From positions 1-20,462 of the forward strand of contig CALHBW010000131.1 of the NCBI GenBank assembly GCA_937930625.1: 20,462 nt of DNA, given 5' to 3'. Shown in pieces: positions 13,987 through 20,462 of the stretch. The notes under the pieces are model-generated. The model searched no databases. It saw only the letters and a program-made list of their open reading frames with translations, and had not been told where the DNA came from. Source of the DNA: an uncultured Saprospiraceae bacterium (GTDB lineage Bacteria; Bacteroidota; Bacteroidia; Chitinophagales; Saprospiraceae). Within the stretch, counting starts at the first letter, position 1. The number at the start of each line of letters is the position of its first letter. The position numbers and the translations under genes were made by a program.

Positions 13987-14154
13987 TTTTTTGTTATATG
14001 GTTTCATTGTTCTATTGTTACATGGCTTCATTGTTATATGGTTGAATAGTACTTTTTTGCAAAGCAAAAAACAAATTAGCCATTCAACAATATAACAATG
14101 AAGCAATATAACCATTCAACCATGAAACCATCCAACAATGAAACAATAAAACCA
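13987..14154. repeat. Facing heptad arrays (ATGGTTT, CATTGTT words) with core hairpin
   Basis: The left arm (14000-14046) uses ATGGTTT, CATTGTT, ACATGGC and ATATGGTT. The right arm (14080-14154) uses CCATTCA, ACAATAT, AACAATG and AACCATT. In the centre is TTTTTTGC-AAA-GCAAAAAA (14053-14071), the same core type as at 10341-10361. The array fills the convergent gap between the muramidase and pyrH stops, touching the pyrH stop at 14155, and may end both transcripts. Confidence 0.9.
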
Positions 14155-14859
14155 TCAAGCCACCAACGTCCCCACTTTTTCGCCTAGAATAATGCGCTCC
14201 AGATTCCTTGGCTTATTGATGTCGAATACGATAATCGGACGATTATTTTCACGACAAAGCGTAAAGGCGGTCATATCCATAATTTTCAAACCATCACGGA
14301 TAACTTTATCGAAAGAAACATTATCGTAGCGAATTGCATTCGGGTCTTTTTCGGGGTCGGCGGAATAAATGCCATCTACGCGCGTACCTTTGAGGATGAC
14401 ATCGGCGTCGATTTCATTGGCTCGAAGTGCAGCAGCAGAGTCAGTGGTAAAATATGGATTGCCCGTACCACCACTAAAGATAATAACGCGCTTTTTCTCC
14501 AAGTGACGCACCGCCCGACGGCGAATGTACGGCTCGGCAATTCTATCCATTTGAATAGCAGAAATCAAGCGCGTAAAAATGCCCAGATTTTCGAGTGCGC
14601 TTTGCAGTGCCATGCCATTGATGACCGTAGCCAACATACCCATGTAATCACCCTGCACCCTTTCGATGCCGGTCTCTTTGGCATTGAGTCCGCGGTAAAT
14701 ATTGCCGCCGCCAATAACGATAGCTATCTCTACACCTTGGTCCACAATTTTCTTGATTTCTTTGGAGTAATGTTGCAGCATATCAGGATTGATACCAAAT
14801 TCCTGTTCTCCCATGAGGGATTCGCCGCTGAGTTTGAGTAAGACTCTGTTGTACTTCAT
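14155..14859 (-). CDS. pyrH: UMP kinase
   Basis: The protein has 234 residues, the usual bacterial length, with an amino-acid-kinase fold. Landmarks are YNRVLLKLSGESLMG (3-17), VIGGGNIYRG (about 48-57), the DYMGMLATVINGMALQ helix (about 71-86), FSGGTGNPYFTTDSAAALRA (about 133-152) and DADVILKGTRVDGIYSADP (about 156-174). It phosphorylates UMP to UDP in pyrimidine nucleotide synthesis. It follows tsf on the same strand, the classic bacterial neighbourhood. A terminator behind tsf and a candidate promoter at 14934-14968 suggest separate transcription. frr, often next, is replaced by a convergent gene. Confidence 0.97.
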   Translation of the reverse strand: MKYNRVLLKLSGESLMGEQEFGINPDMLQHYSKEIKKIVDQGVEIAIVIGGGNIYRGLNAKETGIERVQGDYMGMLATVINGMALQSALENLGIFTRLISAIQMDRIAEPYIRRRAVRHLEKKRVIIFSGGTGNPYFTTDSAAALRANEIDADVILKGTRVDGIYSADPEKDPNAIRYDNVSFDKVIRDGLKIMDMTAFTLCRENNRPIIVFDINKPRNLERIILGEKVGTLVA

Positions 14860-14865
14860 TCTATC

Positions 14866-15014
14866 AATGGTTAATGGTTAATGATTAATGATTAATTTTT
14901 CTTTTTCGCTACGCGAAAAATTAGGTAGTATTGCAAATTTATTCTCTCATCATTCCTTACTCTAACAACATCAAAAAATACGTTAGAAAATTAATCATTA
15001 ATCATTAACCATTA
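14866..15014. repeat. Facing heptad arrays (GGTTAAT / ATTAACC words) with core hairpin
   Basis: The left arm (14866-14897) is GGTTAAT, GGTTAAT, GATTAAT, GATTAAT. The right arm (14989-15014) is AATCATT, AATCATT, AACCATT. A core hairpin TTTTTCGC-TAC-GCGAAAAA lies at 14902-14920 beside the left arm. The candidate pyrH promoter sits between the arms, so transcription would start inside the foldback. Confidence 0.9.
14934..14968 (-). promoter_or_regulatory. Candidate pyrH promoter
   Basis: On the minus strand TAAATTTG (14934-14941) fits the -7 consensus. A TTG lies at 14966-14968 with a 24-bp spacer, slightly long. The transcript would begin about 65-70 nt before the pyrH ATG and carry the left array arm and core hairpin as its leader. 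Confidence 0.5.
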
Positions 15015-15046
15015 AAAAAAAAGAGCGAATCAAACGATTCGCTCTT
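15014..15046 (-). terminator. Rho-independent terminator of the rplM-rpsI-rpsB-tsf operon
   Basis: The perfect 11-bp stem AAGAGCGAATC/GATTCGCTCTT (15021-15031, 15036-15046) has a 4-nt loop. On the minus strand a run of about nine T follows. It lies 12 bp past the tsf stop. Confidence 0.93.
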
Positions 15047-15058
15047 CATAAAAAATAA

Positions 15059-15889
15059 TTAACTTCCAAGTCCGACATGTCGAAATGCCTTGACCGTCAA
15101 ATCATTATCTACCGACTTGAGATATTGTGCGACGCTTTCTTTGTTGCCCTTCACATATTCTTGATTGAGCAGCGTCATTTCTTTATAGAACTTGTTGAGG
15201 CGTCCCATAGCGATTTTGTCGAGCATCGCTTCGGGCTTGCCTTCGTTGCGGGCAAGTTCTTTTCCAATTTCGATTTCTTTTTCTACGACTGAAGAGTCGA
15301 TGTCGTCTTTATCTACGGCAACAGGATTCATAGCTGCTACTTGCATCGCTACGTTTTTACCTGCTTCTGCATAGTCACCGGCTTTACTCAAACCAATCAA
15401 AACACCTCTGCGATAACCTGCGTGGATATATGGTACAACCATTTCAGACTCCAGGTTTTGATATTGCTTGACCTCTACTTTTTCGCCGATGACGCCCATT
15501 TGTTCAGTAACTTTATCACCTACAGAAAGACCACCACCAAAGTCGGTTGCCAATAAGTCTTCCAAAGTTGCCGGATAATTTGTGAGTGCAATGTCAGCTA
15601 CTTTTTTCGCCAAATTGATAAAGTCTTCATTTTTAGCCACGAAGTCAGTTTCACAACTCAAGTTCACGACGACCCCTTTCTTGCTGTCGGCAGAAGTTTG
15701 AGCGATAACTACACCTTCATTGGCGTCGCGGTCAGCACGCTTATCGGCGAGTTTTTGACCTTTTTTACGGAGTATATCTTTGGCTGCTTCTATATCACCG
15801 CCTGATTCGACGAGTGCCTTTTTGCAGTCCATCATACCGGCTCCGGTTTCTTTACGGAGTGCGGCTACGTCTTTTGCTGAAATTTTCAT
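15059..15889 (-). CDS. tsf: Translation elongation factor Ts
   Basis: The protein has 276 residues, typical for Bacteroidota. The N-terminal UBA-like domain includes LRKETGAGMMDCKKALVES (11-29), the Tu-binding signature, and VNLSCETDFVAKNEDF (about 74-89) is the second conserved block. A dimerisation core and a C-terminal segment (EYVKGNKESVAQYLKS) follow. It exchanges GDP for GTP on EF-Tu. It lies after rpsB as usual, but the gap is 334 bp and filled with two heptad arrays, far larger than expected in this operon. A perfect terminator follows. Confidence 0.98.
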   Translation of the reverse strand: MKISAKDVAALRKETGAGMMDCKKALVESGGDIEAAKDILRKKGQKLADKRADRDANEGVVIAQTSADSKKGVVVNLSCETDFVAKNEDFINLAKKVADIALTNYPATLEDLLATDFGGGLSVGDKVTEQMGVIGEKVEVKQYQNLESEMVVPYIHAGYRRGVLIGLSKAGDYAEAGKNVAMQVAAMNPVAVDKDDIDSSVVEKEIEIGKELARNEGKPEAMLDKIAMGRLNKFYKEMTLLNQEYVKGNKESVAQYLKSVDNDLTVKAFRHVGLGS

Positions 15890-15955
15890 CTTAATTTAAC
15901 TGATAAATTATGAATTGTTATTAGTACATCGTATATTAAGTTTCTTTGTGTTTTT

Positions 15956-16104
15956 TGAAATGTAAAATGTAAAATGTAAAAATGCTTGTAGTACGTGTAC
16001 GAAACATTGTTTTCATTTTTAATAAATTCAAAATAAATAAAATAACTTAGTCTTGCGTCCTACACCTTTTACATTTTGAATTTGATATTTTACATTTTAC
16101 ATTA
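15956..16104. repeat. Facing heptad arrays (AAATGTA / TTTTACA words) in the rpsB-tsf gap
   Basis: The left arm (15956-15984) repeats AAATGTA three times. The right arm (16068-16104) has TTACATT, TTGAATT, TGATATT, TTACATT, TTACATT. The foldback lies inside the ribosomal operon transcript. The rest of this 334-bp gap is AT-rich with no ORF. Confidence 0.88.
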
Positions 16105-16145
16105 ATTTAAATTTATAAAGAAACTTTTGGACGGTGCACTTACTT

Positions 16146-16228
16146 TATAGTTCATAGTTTCATAGTTTTTACAAGTTGTTTTTAGTATAAAAAACTAATC
16201 ACTATTCAACCAATCACTAATCACTATT
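16146..16228. repeat. Heptad arrays CATAGTT and AATCACT at the rpsB stop
   Basis: The words CATAGTT (16150-16170) and AATCACT (16196-16228) form two short arrays that are not good complements of each other. The TAG stop of rpsB (16224-16226) is part of the last AATCACTATT word. Confidence 0.75.
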
Positions 16229-16949
16229 CCTTCGCTGCTGCTTTGCGCGATTCTTTTGCTTGCTTTCCTTCTTCTAATCCCTCTTTAATAGCAGCAGTGA
16301 TGTATTCGGTGATTAATTTGACTGACCTTGAAGCATCATCATTTGAAGGAATTGGAAAATCTACGGTATTCGGGTCAGAATTGGTATCAACCATACCGCA
16401 AGTACGCAATCCGATTTTCTTTGCCTCTGCCAATGCAATGTGCTCATGCGAAATATCAACGATAAAAATCGCAGAAGGCAAACGGTTCAGATTCTCGATA
16501 CCACCGAGTACTTTACGCAATTTTGCCGTTTCGCGCGTAATCATCAAACGCTCTTTTTTGGTCACGTTGGTGAGTGTACCATCTGCGAGCATTTTGTCAT
16601 TCATTTGCATTTTCTTGACCGATTTACGAATCGTAGAGAAGTTGGTCATCATACCTCCCAACCAACGGTCGGTGACGTATGGCATGTTCACGCTTTGTGC
16701 TGCTTCTGCAACTATCTGGCGCGCCTGACGCTTGGTAGCAACGAAAAGGATTTTCTTACCTGATTTAGCAATTTGCTTCATCGCCTTTGCTGCACGTTCC
16801 ATACATTCGGTGGTACGATTCAGGTCAATGATGTGAATCCCTTTGTGCTCCATGAAGATATAAGGCTGCATCTTTGGATTCCATTTTTTCTTTAAATGAC
16901 CAAAGTGTACACCCGCATTCAATAACTCTTTATTGGTTGGCGTCTGCAT
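16224..16949 (-). CDS. rpsB: 30S ribosomal protein S2
   Basis: The protein has 241 residues. The opening NAGVHFGHLKKKWNPKMQPYIF (11-32) is the S2 signature. VATKRQARQIV (about 70-80), RWLGGMMTNFSTIRKSVKKM (about 93-112), LPSAIFIVDISHEHIALAEA and DTNSDPNTVDFPIPSNDDA complete the protein. S2 binds the head-body junction of the 30S subunit. The C-terminus ends in an Ala/Lys-rich tail whose stop codon coincides with a heptad word. A 166-bp gap with a palindrome and another word array separates it from rpsI. Confidence 0.98.
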   Translation of the reverse strand: MQTPTNKELLNAGVHFGHLKKKWNPKMQPYIFMEHKGIHIIDLNRTTECMERAAKAMKQIAKSGKKILFVATKRQARQIVAEAAQSVNMPYVTDRWLGGMMTNFSTIRKSVKKMQMNDKMLADGTLTNVTKKERLMITRETAKLRKVLGGIENLNRLPSAIFIVDISHEHIALAEAKKIGLRTCGMVDTNSDPNTVDFPIPSNDDASRSVKLITEYITAAIKEGLEEGKQAKESRKAAAKE

Positions 16950-16982
16950 TTTTTGTATTTTATTGATTTACAGCTTATTCAA

Positions 16983-17011
16983 ACCAATAAGGTTTTGCAA
17001 ACCTTATTGGT
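16983..17011. repeat. Palindrome related to the one in batD
   Basis: Arms ACCAATAAGGTTT and AAACCTTATTGGT face each other across a 3-nt loop. The sequence differs from the 3716-3748 palindrome mainly at one paired position, a compensated change. It lies about 34 bp upstream of rpsB in the operon transcript and would fold as a stable hairpin. Confidence 0.85.
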
Positions 17012-17080
17012 CTTTTGCCGTATATTTTCTTATTAAAAAATAAATGAATAATAGTATGCGGTAGAATGATATACTGTTTG

Positions 17081-17115
17081 CCGTACACCATCTACCGTCA
17101 ATCGTCCACCGTATA
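17081..17115. repeat. Heptad words (CCGTACA, CCATCTA, CCGTCAA) at the rpsI stop
   Basis: Five 7-bp steps end 2 bp from the TAA stop of rpsI (17116-17118). A possible weak partner (ATGCGGTAG) lies at 17057-17065. Confidence 0.7.
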
Positions 17116-17502
17116 TTAACGCTTAGAGAACTGGAAGCTCTTACGTGCTTTCGGCTTACCGTATTTCTTACGCTCTACCTCGCGGGCATCACGGGTGAGG
17201 TATTTTTTCGCTTTTAATGGCGAACGGAATTCTTCATTAATTTTGACCAAGGCGCGAGAGATTGCCATACGAGTGGCTTCTGCTTGTCCTTTGAAACCAC
17301 CACCTTTTACGTTGACTTTGATGTCGTAAAGTGATTCTACTTCGGTAGTTTTAAGTGGTGCGACTACGGCATTTTGAACATGCGCTTGCGTAAAGTATTC
17401 TTTGTAGTCTTTACCGTTGACAGTGATGGCACCCGAACCTTGCGTGAGATATACACGCGATACAGATGCTTTTCTTCTGCCTAATGCATTGATTTGTTCC
17501 AT
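17116..17502 (-). CDS. rpsI: 30S ribosomal protein S9
   Basis: The protein has 128 residues, full length. The opening NALGRRKASVSRVYLTQGSG, the GGGFKGQAEATRMAISRALV block (about 67-86) and the C-terminal RDAREVERKKYGKPKARKSFQFSKR are the S9 signatures. The C-terminal tail of S9 reaches the P-site tRNA and ends in Ser-Lys-Arg as usual. It follows rplM, the conserved L13-S9 pair, but with a 138-bp gap holding CGAGTAG and CTCAATT word arrays. Confidence 0.98.
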   Translation of the reverse strand: MEQINALGRRKASVSRVYLTQGSGAITVNGKDYKEYFTQAHVQNAVVAPLKTTEVESLYDIKVNVKGGGFKGQAEATRMAISRALVKINEEFRSPLKAKKYLTRDAREVERKKYGKPKARKSFQFSKR

Positions 17503-17511
17503 GATATTATT

Positions 17512-17640
17512 TGCGAGTAGCGAGTTACGAGTAGCGAGTTTTGTATTATGCGTTTCTTTACTGCCGTAATCGCTTTTGCTTTTTTATTTTGATGGAAATT
17601 GAAAACGTTCTCAATTCTCCATTTTCAATTCTCAATTAAA
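17512..17640. repeat. Heptad words in the rplM-rpsI gap
   Basis: The words CGAGTAG, CGAGTTA, CGAGTAG (17514-17538) precede rpsI. CTCAATT, CTCCATT, TTCAATT, CTCAATT (17610-17637) follow the rplM stop within a few bases. The two words are unrelated and do not face each other. Confidence 0.8.
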
Positions 17641-18084
17641 TTATAATTCGAGTTCTTGTGGTCTTTGAGCAGTATGCGGATGTTCTGTACCTTCATAGAC
17701 AAATAATTTTTTGAACATGGCTCTGCCCAATTTAGTTTTAGGCAACATACCTTTTACTGCTGTTTCTACGAGTGCGCGAGGTTTTTTCTCGACCAACTCC
17801 GCAGCAGTCATACTGCGTTGTCCGCCCGGATATCCGGTATGGCGCAAATATACTTTGTCTGCCATTTTGTTTCCGGTGAGGCGTACTTTATCGGCATTGA
17901 GTACAATAACACAATCACCGCAATCTACGTGTGGTGTGTAGCTCGGCTTGTGCTTGCCGCGCAAAACGTGAGCGATTTTGGAAGAGAGGCGACCCAATGT
18001 TTGGTCTTCTGCATCCACGACCCACCATGCGTGTACGACATCTTCCTTACGCGCTGATTTGCTTGTATATAATTTCGCTTTCAT
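17641..18084 (-). CDS. rplM: 50S ribosomal protein L13
   Basis: The protein has 147 residues. The L13 core is clear: WWVVDAEDQTLGRLSSKIAHVLRGKHKPSYTPH (about 21-53), CGDCVIVLNADKVRLTGNK (about 55-73), YLRHTGYPGG (about 80-89) and MLPKTKLGRAMFKKLFVYEGTEHPHTAQRP (about 113-142). It is an early-assembling 50S protein and heads the rplM-rpsI-rpsB-tsf operon. A good promoter lies 127 bp upstream, leaving a leader of roughly 120 nt with two facing ACAGACAT-type words. Autogenous control through the leader is possible but not shown. Confidence 0.98.
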   Translation of the reverse strand: MKAKLYTSKSARKEDVVHAWWVVDAEDQTLGRLSSKIAHVLRGKHKPSYTPHVDCGDCVIVLNADKVRLTGNKMADKVYLRHTGYPGGQRSMTAAELVEKKPRALVETAVKGMLPKTKLGRAMFKKLFVYEGTEHPHTAQRPQELEL

Positions 18085-18093
18085 GTCTTTAAT

Positions 18094-18160
18094 CGTAACA
18101 CAGACATTCTTGTCTGTTCTTCACGCGATATAGACAGAAATGTCTGTACTGCGTGTAGTA
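18094..18160. repeat. Facing words ACAGACAT / ATGTCTGT in the rplM leader
   Basis: ACAGACATTCTTGTCTGT (18099-18116) is a hairpin by itself. AGACAGAAATGTCTGT (about 18132-18147) repeats the pattern, and TCACGCG/ACTGCGTG surrounds them. The segment would fold in the rplM mRNA leader, just upstream of the ATG. Confidence 0.6.
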
Positions 18161-18210
18161 TAATTATATAAATTTTAACTGATTTGTCCTTCTCGCTTTG
18201 AAAAGGTTTG

Positions 18211-18241
18211 CAAAGGTAGGTTTGTTTTTTCGTAAATACAA
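18211..18241 (-). promoter_or_regulatory. Promoter of the rplM operon
   Basis: On the minus strand TTG (18239-18241), a 20-bp spacer and TACCTTTG (18211-18218) match the Bacteroidota consensus exactly. It is the best promoter in the window and suits a highly expressed ribosomal operon. Confidence 0.8.
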
Positions 18242-18384
18242 GATTTCATCAAAAAAAGTCTGCTTGGTCTTACGTAACTCATTGAAAAACAGTTGAATTT
18301 TCGCACAGAAATTTCATGGCTGAGGTTTTTTGATTTTTTATTATACGGAATTTTGTCTTGTCGAAGCCACTTAAACAAAACAAA

Positions 18385-18419
18385 AAAACGGATTTGCAAT
18401 GATCCTGCAAATCCGTTTT
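18385..18419 (-). terminator. 14-bp hairpin with T-run on the minus strand
   Basis: The stem AAAACGGATTTGCA/TGCAAATCCGTTTT (18385-18398, 18406-18419) has a 7-nt loop. On the minus strand seven T follow, so termination of leftward transcription is favoured. No minus gene lies upstream, so it may shield the rplM promoter from antisense transcription. Confidence 0.7.
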
Positions 18420-18445
18420 GATATGATAGTTTTGCTTTTGTTGTA

Positions 18446-18491
18446 GAAAAAAAGAAGGGAGGTATTATTATAAAAATAATTTTCCTCCCTT
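18446..18491 (-). terminator. Second hairpin with T-run on the minus strand
   Basis: AAGGGAGG and CCTCCCTT face each other around an AT-rich inner stem (ATTATT/AATAAT). On the minus strand a T-run of seven follows. Together with the 18385 hairpin it forms a tandem terminator pair. Confidence 0.65.
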
Positions 18492-18922
18492 ACACCCTCC
18501 ATCATAAAATCTTTATTCTTGAGATTCCACAATTTATTGAAATAATTTTAACCATGCTGAAATAAAAATGATTTAAATAATATTTCTAAAAGGTGTTATT
18601 GTTTTTTATAAAATTGATTATCAATTAATTACGTGAGATTTATATCGTTTTTTTAAATAATTTTAAGCATAAATTATGTTATGTCTTTTTTATTAAAAAA
18701 ATGAGTGTTGCAAGGTAATCGTGAATAAAACGGGTAAATAATTGTATTTTGATACGACTAAATTATGGAAATATCTTGCACATGACGAAATAAAGTCTTA
18801 TTATGCCTTGTTTTGTGTAAATGGCTGATAAATATGCTTGCCATCTACCGATTTTTAAAGAAATAAAAGACTCAAGTTATGATACTTATTCGTAATTTGA
18901 ATTAAAAAGTTAATAAATATTT
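18492..18922. other. Very AT-rich spacer, no gene or RNA recognised
   Basis: This 431-bp stretch upstream of the LOG-family gene has no credible ORF on either strand and no heptad array. Two near-matches to the -7 element (GTATTTTG near 18747, GTAATTTG near 18892) have one base too few between TA and TTTG. The gene must be transcribed from somewhere in here. Confidence 0.5.
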
Positions 18923-19648
18923 ATGAGTGAAGAGCAAATGACCGTTCCTGCCAAACCTCAAAAGAAATGGAGCGAAATCAAGGGAGAGAACTCTTGGACA
19001 ATGTTTAAAGTGATAGCCGAATTCGTAGAAGGATTTGAGCGTATGAATAAGATAGAACCTTGTGTATCTATCTTTGGGTCGGCGCGTACCAAACCGGGGA
19101 CTAAGTACTACGAACTGGCGGTACAAATGGCTAAACGATTGGTGCAGGAAGGTTACGGTGTCATCACCGGAGGCGGACCGGGCATCATGGAAGCGGGTAA
19201 TAAGGGAGCGCATCTCGCAGGTGGCACATCAGTAGGGCTTAATATCGAATTGCCTTTTGAGCAGAGCCACAATCCGTTTATTGACATTGACAAAAACCTC
19301 AATCATAATTACTTTTTTATCCGCAAGGTGATGTTCGTCAAATACGCGCAGGCATTCGTAACCATGCCGGGTGGCTTTGGTACGATGGACGAGCTTTTTG
19401 AAGTGCTTACCCTCATCCAGACCGGGAAAATAGACCGTGTACCCGTTGTGCTGATGGGGGCAGAGTTTTGGTCGGGCATGGAAGACTGGATACGCCACAC
19501 CTTGCTCGAAGCACATGGCAATATTAGTGAGAAAGACCTTGACCTCTTTCTTGTCACAGACGATATTGATGAAGTTATTGAATACATCAATAATTTCTAT
19601 GCAGAAGAAGCCGTAGGAGAATTGAAGCCAAATTATAGGATGGAGTAA
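18923..19648 (+). CDS. LOG-family protein (TIGR00730 Rossmann fold)
   Basis: The protein has 241 residues. Landmarks are SIFGSARTKPGTKYYELA (about 49-66), GYGVITGGGPGIMEAGNKGA (about 77-96) and the family signature MPGGFGTMDELFEVLTLIQTGKI (about 148-170). These proteins were once called lysine decarboxylases; studied LOG members cleave nucleoside 5'-monophosphates (cytokinin riboside monophosphate) to base and ribose phosphate. PGGxGTxxE carries the active-site residues, all present. The N-terminal 45 residues are lysine-rich and precede the fold. It is a stand-alone gene. A weak heptad array follows before parA. Confidence 0.92.
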   Translation: MSEEQMTVPAKPQKKWSEIKGENSWTMFKVIAEFVEGFERMNKIEPCVSIFGSARTKPGTKYYELAVQMAKRLVQEGYGVITGGGPGIMEAGNKGAHLAGGTSVGLNIELPFEQSHNPFIDIDKNLNHNYFFIRKVMFVKYAQAFVTMPGGFGTMDELFEVLTLIQTGKIDRVPVVLMGAEFWSGMEDWIRHTLLEAHGNISEKDLDLFLVTDDIDEVIEYINNFYAEEAVGELKPNYRME

Positions 19649-19659
19649 TTTTTGTGCTT

Positions 19660-19875
19660 CGTTTATTGGTGATTTGTGATGCGTTGAAATAATTGAATGC
19701 CATTTAAATGCCTGTTTATCAATTGAGTAAAAAATCATTAATCACTAATAAGCCTATTCTCGAATAAAACAATTACCTTTGTAGCTAAATTTTTCATGTC
19801 GTGATTAGCGAATGAGTAATTGGTTAATTTTAATGGCGAATTAACTAATCACCAATCACTAATCACCAATCACAA
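19660..19875. repeat. Heptad words (AATCACC, AATCACT) between the LOG-family gene and parA
   Basis: ATTGGTGATTTGTGAT (19664-19679) and AATCATTAATCACTAAT (19733-19749) form one loose facing pair. AATCACC, AATCACT, AATCACC, AATCAC (19847-19874) form a regular array ending 4 bp before the parA ATG. The words match those at the rpsB stop. Confidence 0.75.
19774..19781 (+). promoter_or_regulatory. Candidate -7 element for parA (TACCTTTG)
   Basis: TACCTTTG is identical to the rplM -7 box. A -33 TTG is not evident. Transcription would begin about 90 nt before the ATG and include the AATCACC array as leader. Confidence 0.5.
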
Positions 19876-19878
19876 AAC

Positions 19879-20462
19879 ATGGCAATTGTCATTTCATTAT
19901 TGAATCATAAAGGAGGCGTTGGTAAGACGACTTCTACTATTAATATCGGTGCAGGATTGGTCGAATTGGGCAAGCGAGTGTTGTTGTTAGACCTCGACCC
20001 ACAAGCGAATTTAACGCTTTCATTGGGTATCGGGCGACAGCCTTCGAGCATGTATGAGGCATTGCGCGGAGAGGCAGACCTCGCGCCTGTGGAGGTAAAA
20101 CCGAACTTTGATGTCATTCCTTCTACGCTTGACCTTTCGGGTGCAGAAATGGAACTCGTCAATGAAGCCGGACGCGAATTTATCCTCCGCGAATTGCTCG
20201 ACCCATTGATGGATGATTACGATTATATTATTATTGATTGTCCGCCGTCTTTGGGTTTGTTGACGCTCAATTCTTTGACTTCCAGCCGCTATGTATTGAT
20301 TCCCTTGCAGACTGAATTTTTGGCGATGCAGGGCTTAGTCAAACTCAAGCAAGTCATCGACAAGGTGCGTTTCCGACTGAATAAAAAACTTGTCATTGGT
20401 GGTGTTATTCCTACGATGTACGATGCCCGAAAAGTACTCAATCGCGATGTAGTGGCTACCAT
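19879..20462 (+). CDS. parA: ParA-family chromosome-partitioning ATPase (5' part)
   Basis: 194 codons are present, and the gene runs off the window. The deviant Walker A motif is complete (HKGGVGKTTST, 10-20, with the signature Lys11 and Lys16). LLLDLDPQANLTLSLG (about 35-50) is the A' motif and YIIIDCPPSLGLLT (about 115-128) the Walker B region. VIPTMYDARKVLNRDV (about 178-193) matches the conserved region before the C-terminal helix. There is no N-terminal DNA-binding extension, so this is the short Soj/ParA type, which moves or segregates chromosome origins with ParB. A parB gene would be expected just beyond the window. Confidence 0.96.
   Translation, partial: MAIVISLLNHKGGVGKTTSTINIGAGLVELGKRVLLLDLDPQANLTLSLGIGRQPSSMYEALRGEADLAPVEVKPNFDVIPSTLDLSGAEMELVNEAGREFILRELLDPLMDDYDYIIIDCPPSLGLLTLNSLTSSRYVLIPLQTEFLAMQGLVKLKQVIDKVRFRLNKKLVIGGVIPTMYDARKVLNRDVVAT

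Noticed and set aside
17791..18240. Specific ribosomal-protein leader structure for rplM
   Set aside because: The leader of about 120 nt has a facing ACAGACAT motif, but that motif looks like the dispersed repeats; I cannot match a known leader fold by eye.
18175..18399. A 74-codon minus ORF upstream of rplM
   Set aside because: It overlaps the rplM promoter and a terminator hairpin and has no recognisable protein features.

Overview
The window comes from a member of the Bacteroidota. The evidence is a PorP/SprF-family outer-membrane protein of the type IX secretion system, a batD/batE pair, ribosomal genes in the order rplM-rpsI-rpsB-tsf followed by pyrH, and several matches to the Bacteroidota promoter element TAnnTTTG. 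I see nothing that fixes the class; a Saprospiria-, Chitinophagia- or Cytophagia-like organism would fit.

Layout. 1-2300: possible tail of a + gene, then minus-strand genes for a DinB-like protein, an FKBP lipoprotein and a crotonase. 2300-6750: repeat-rich spacer, a short BatD-like protein, full BatD and BatE, separated by MITE-like elements. 6750-8040: minus-strand integral membrane protein (UPF0104/LPG-synthase TM type) and tRNA-Ala(GGC). 8040-11600: AT-rich accessory stretch with a CoiA-like zinc-finger protein, a long hairpin RNA or terminator, rfbA, a MITE, the 3' remnant of a nucleotidyltransferase-type gene and its intact downstream partner. 11700-14000: PorP/SprF protein and an unusual helix-hairpin-helix/N-acetylmuramidase fusion. 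14155-18240: pyrH and the rplM-rpsI-rpsB-tsf translation operon, all minus. 18240-20462: AT-rich spacer, a LOG-family protein and the 5' part of a ParA-family gene.

The most striking feature is not a gene. Nearly every intergenic gap, including those inside the ribosomal operon, holds short degenerate tandem repeats with a period close to 7 bp. Each locus uses its own 'word'. In many gaps the words form two facing arms, so the gap can fold into a long hairpin, and three loci share a small core hairpin (T-run, CGC or GC, 3-nt loop, GC or GCG, A-run). Arrays often start within a few bases of a start codon or right at a stop codon, and in places they enter coding ends. This resembles the heptanucleotide STRR repeats of cyanobacteria, but the facing arms and locus-specific words look distinctive. 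True MITE-like elements lie among them, including two 142-bp copies in opposite orientation with ISL3-type ends.
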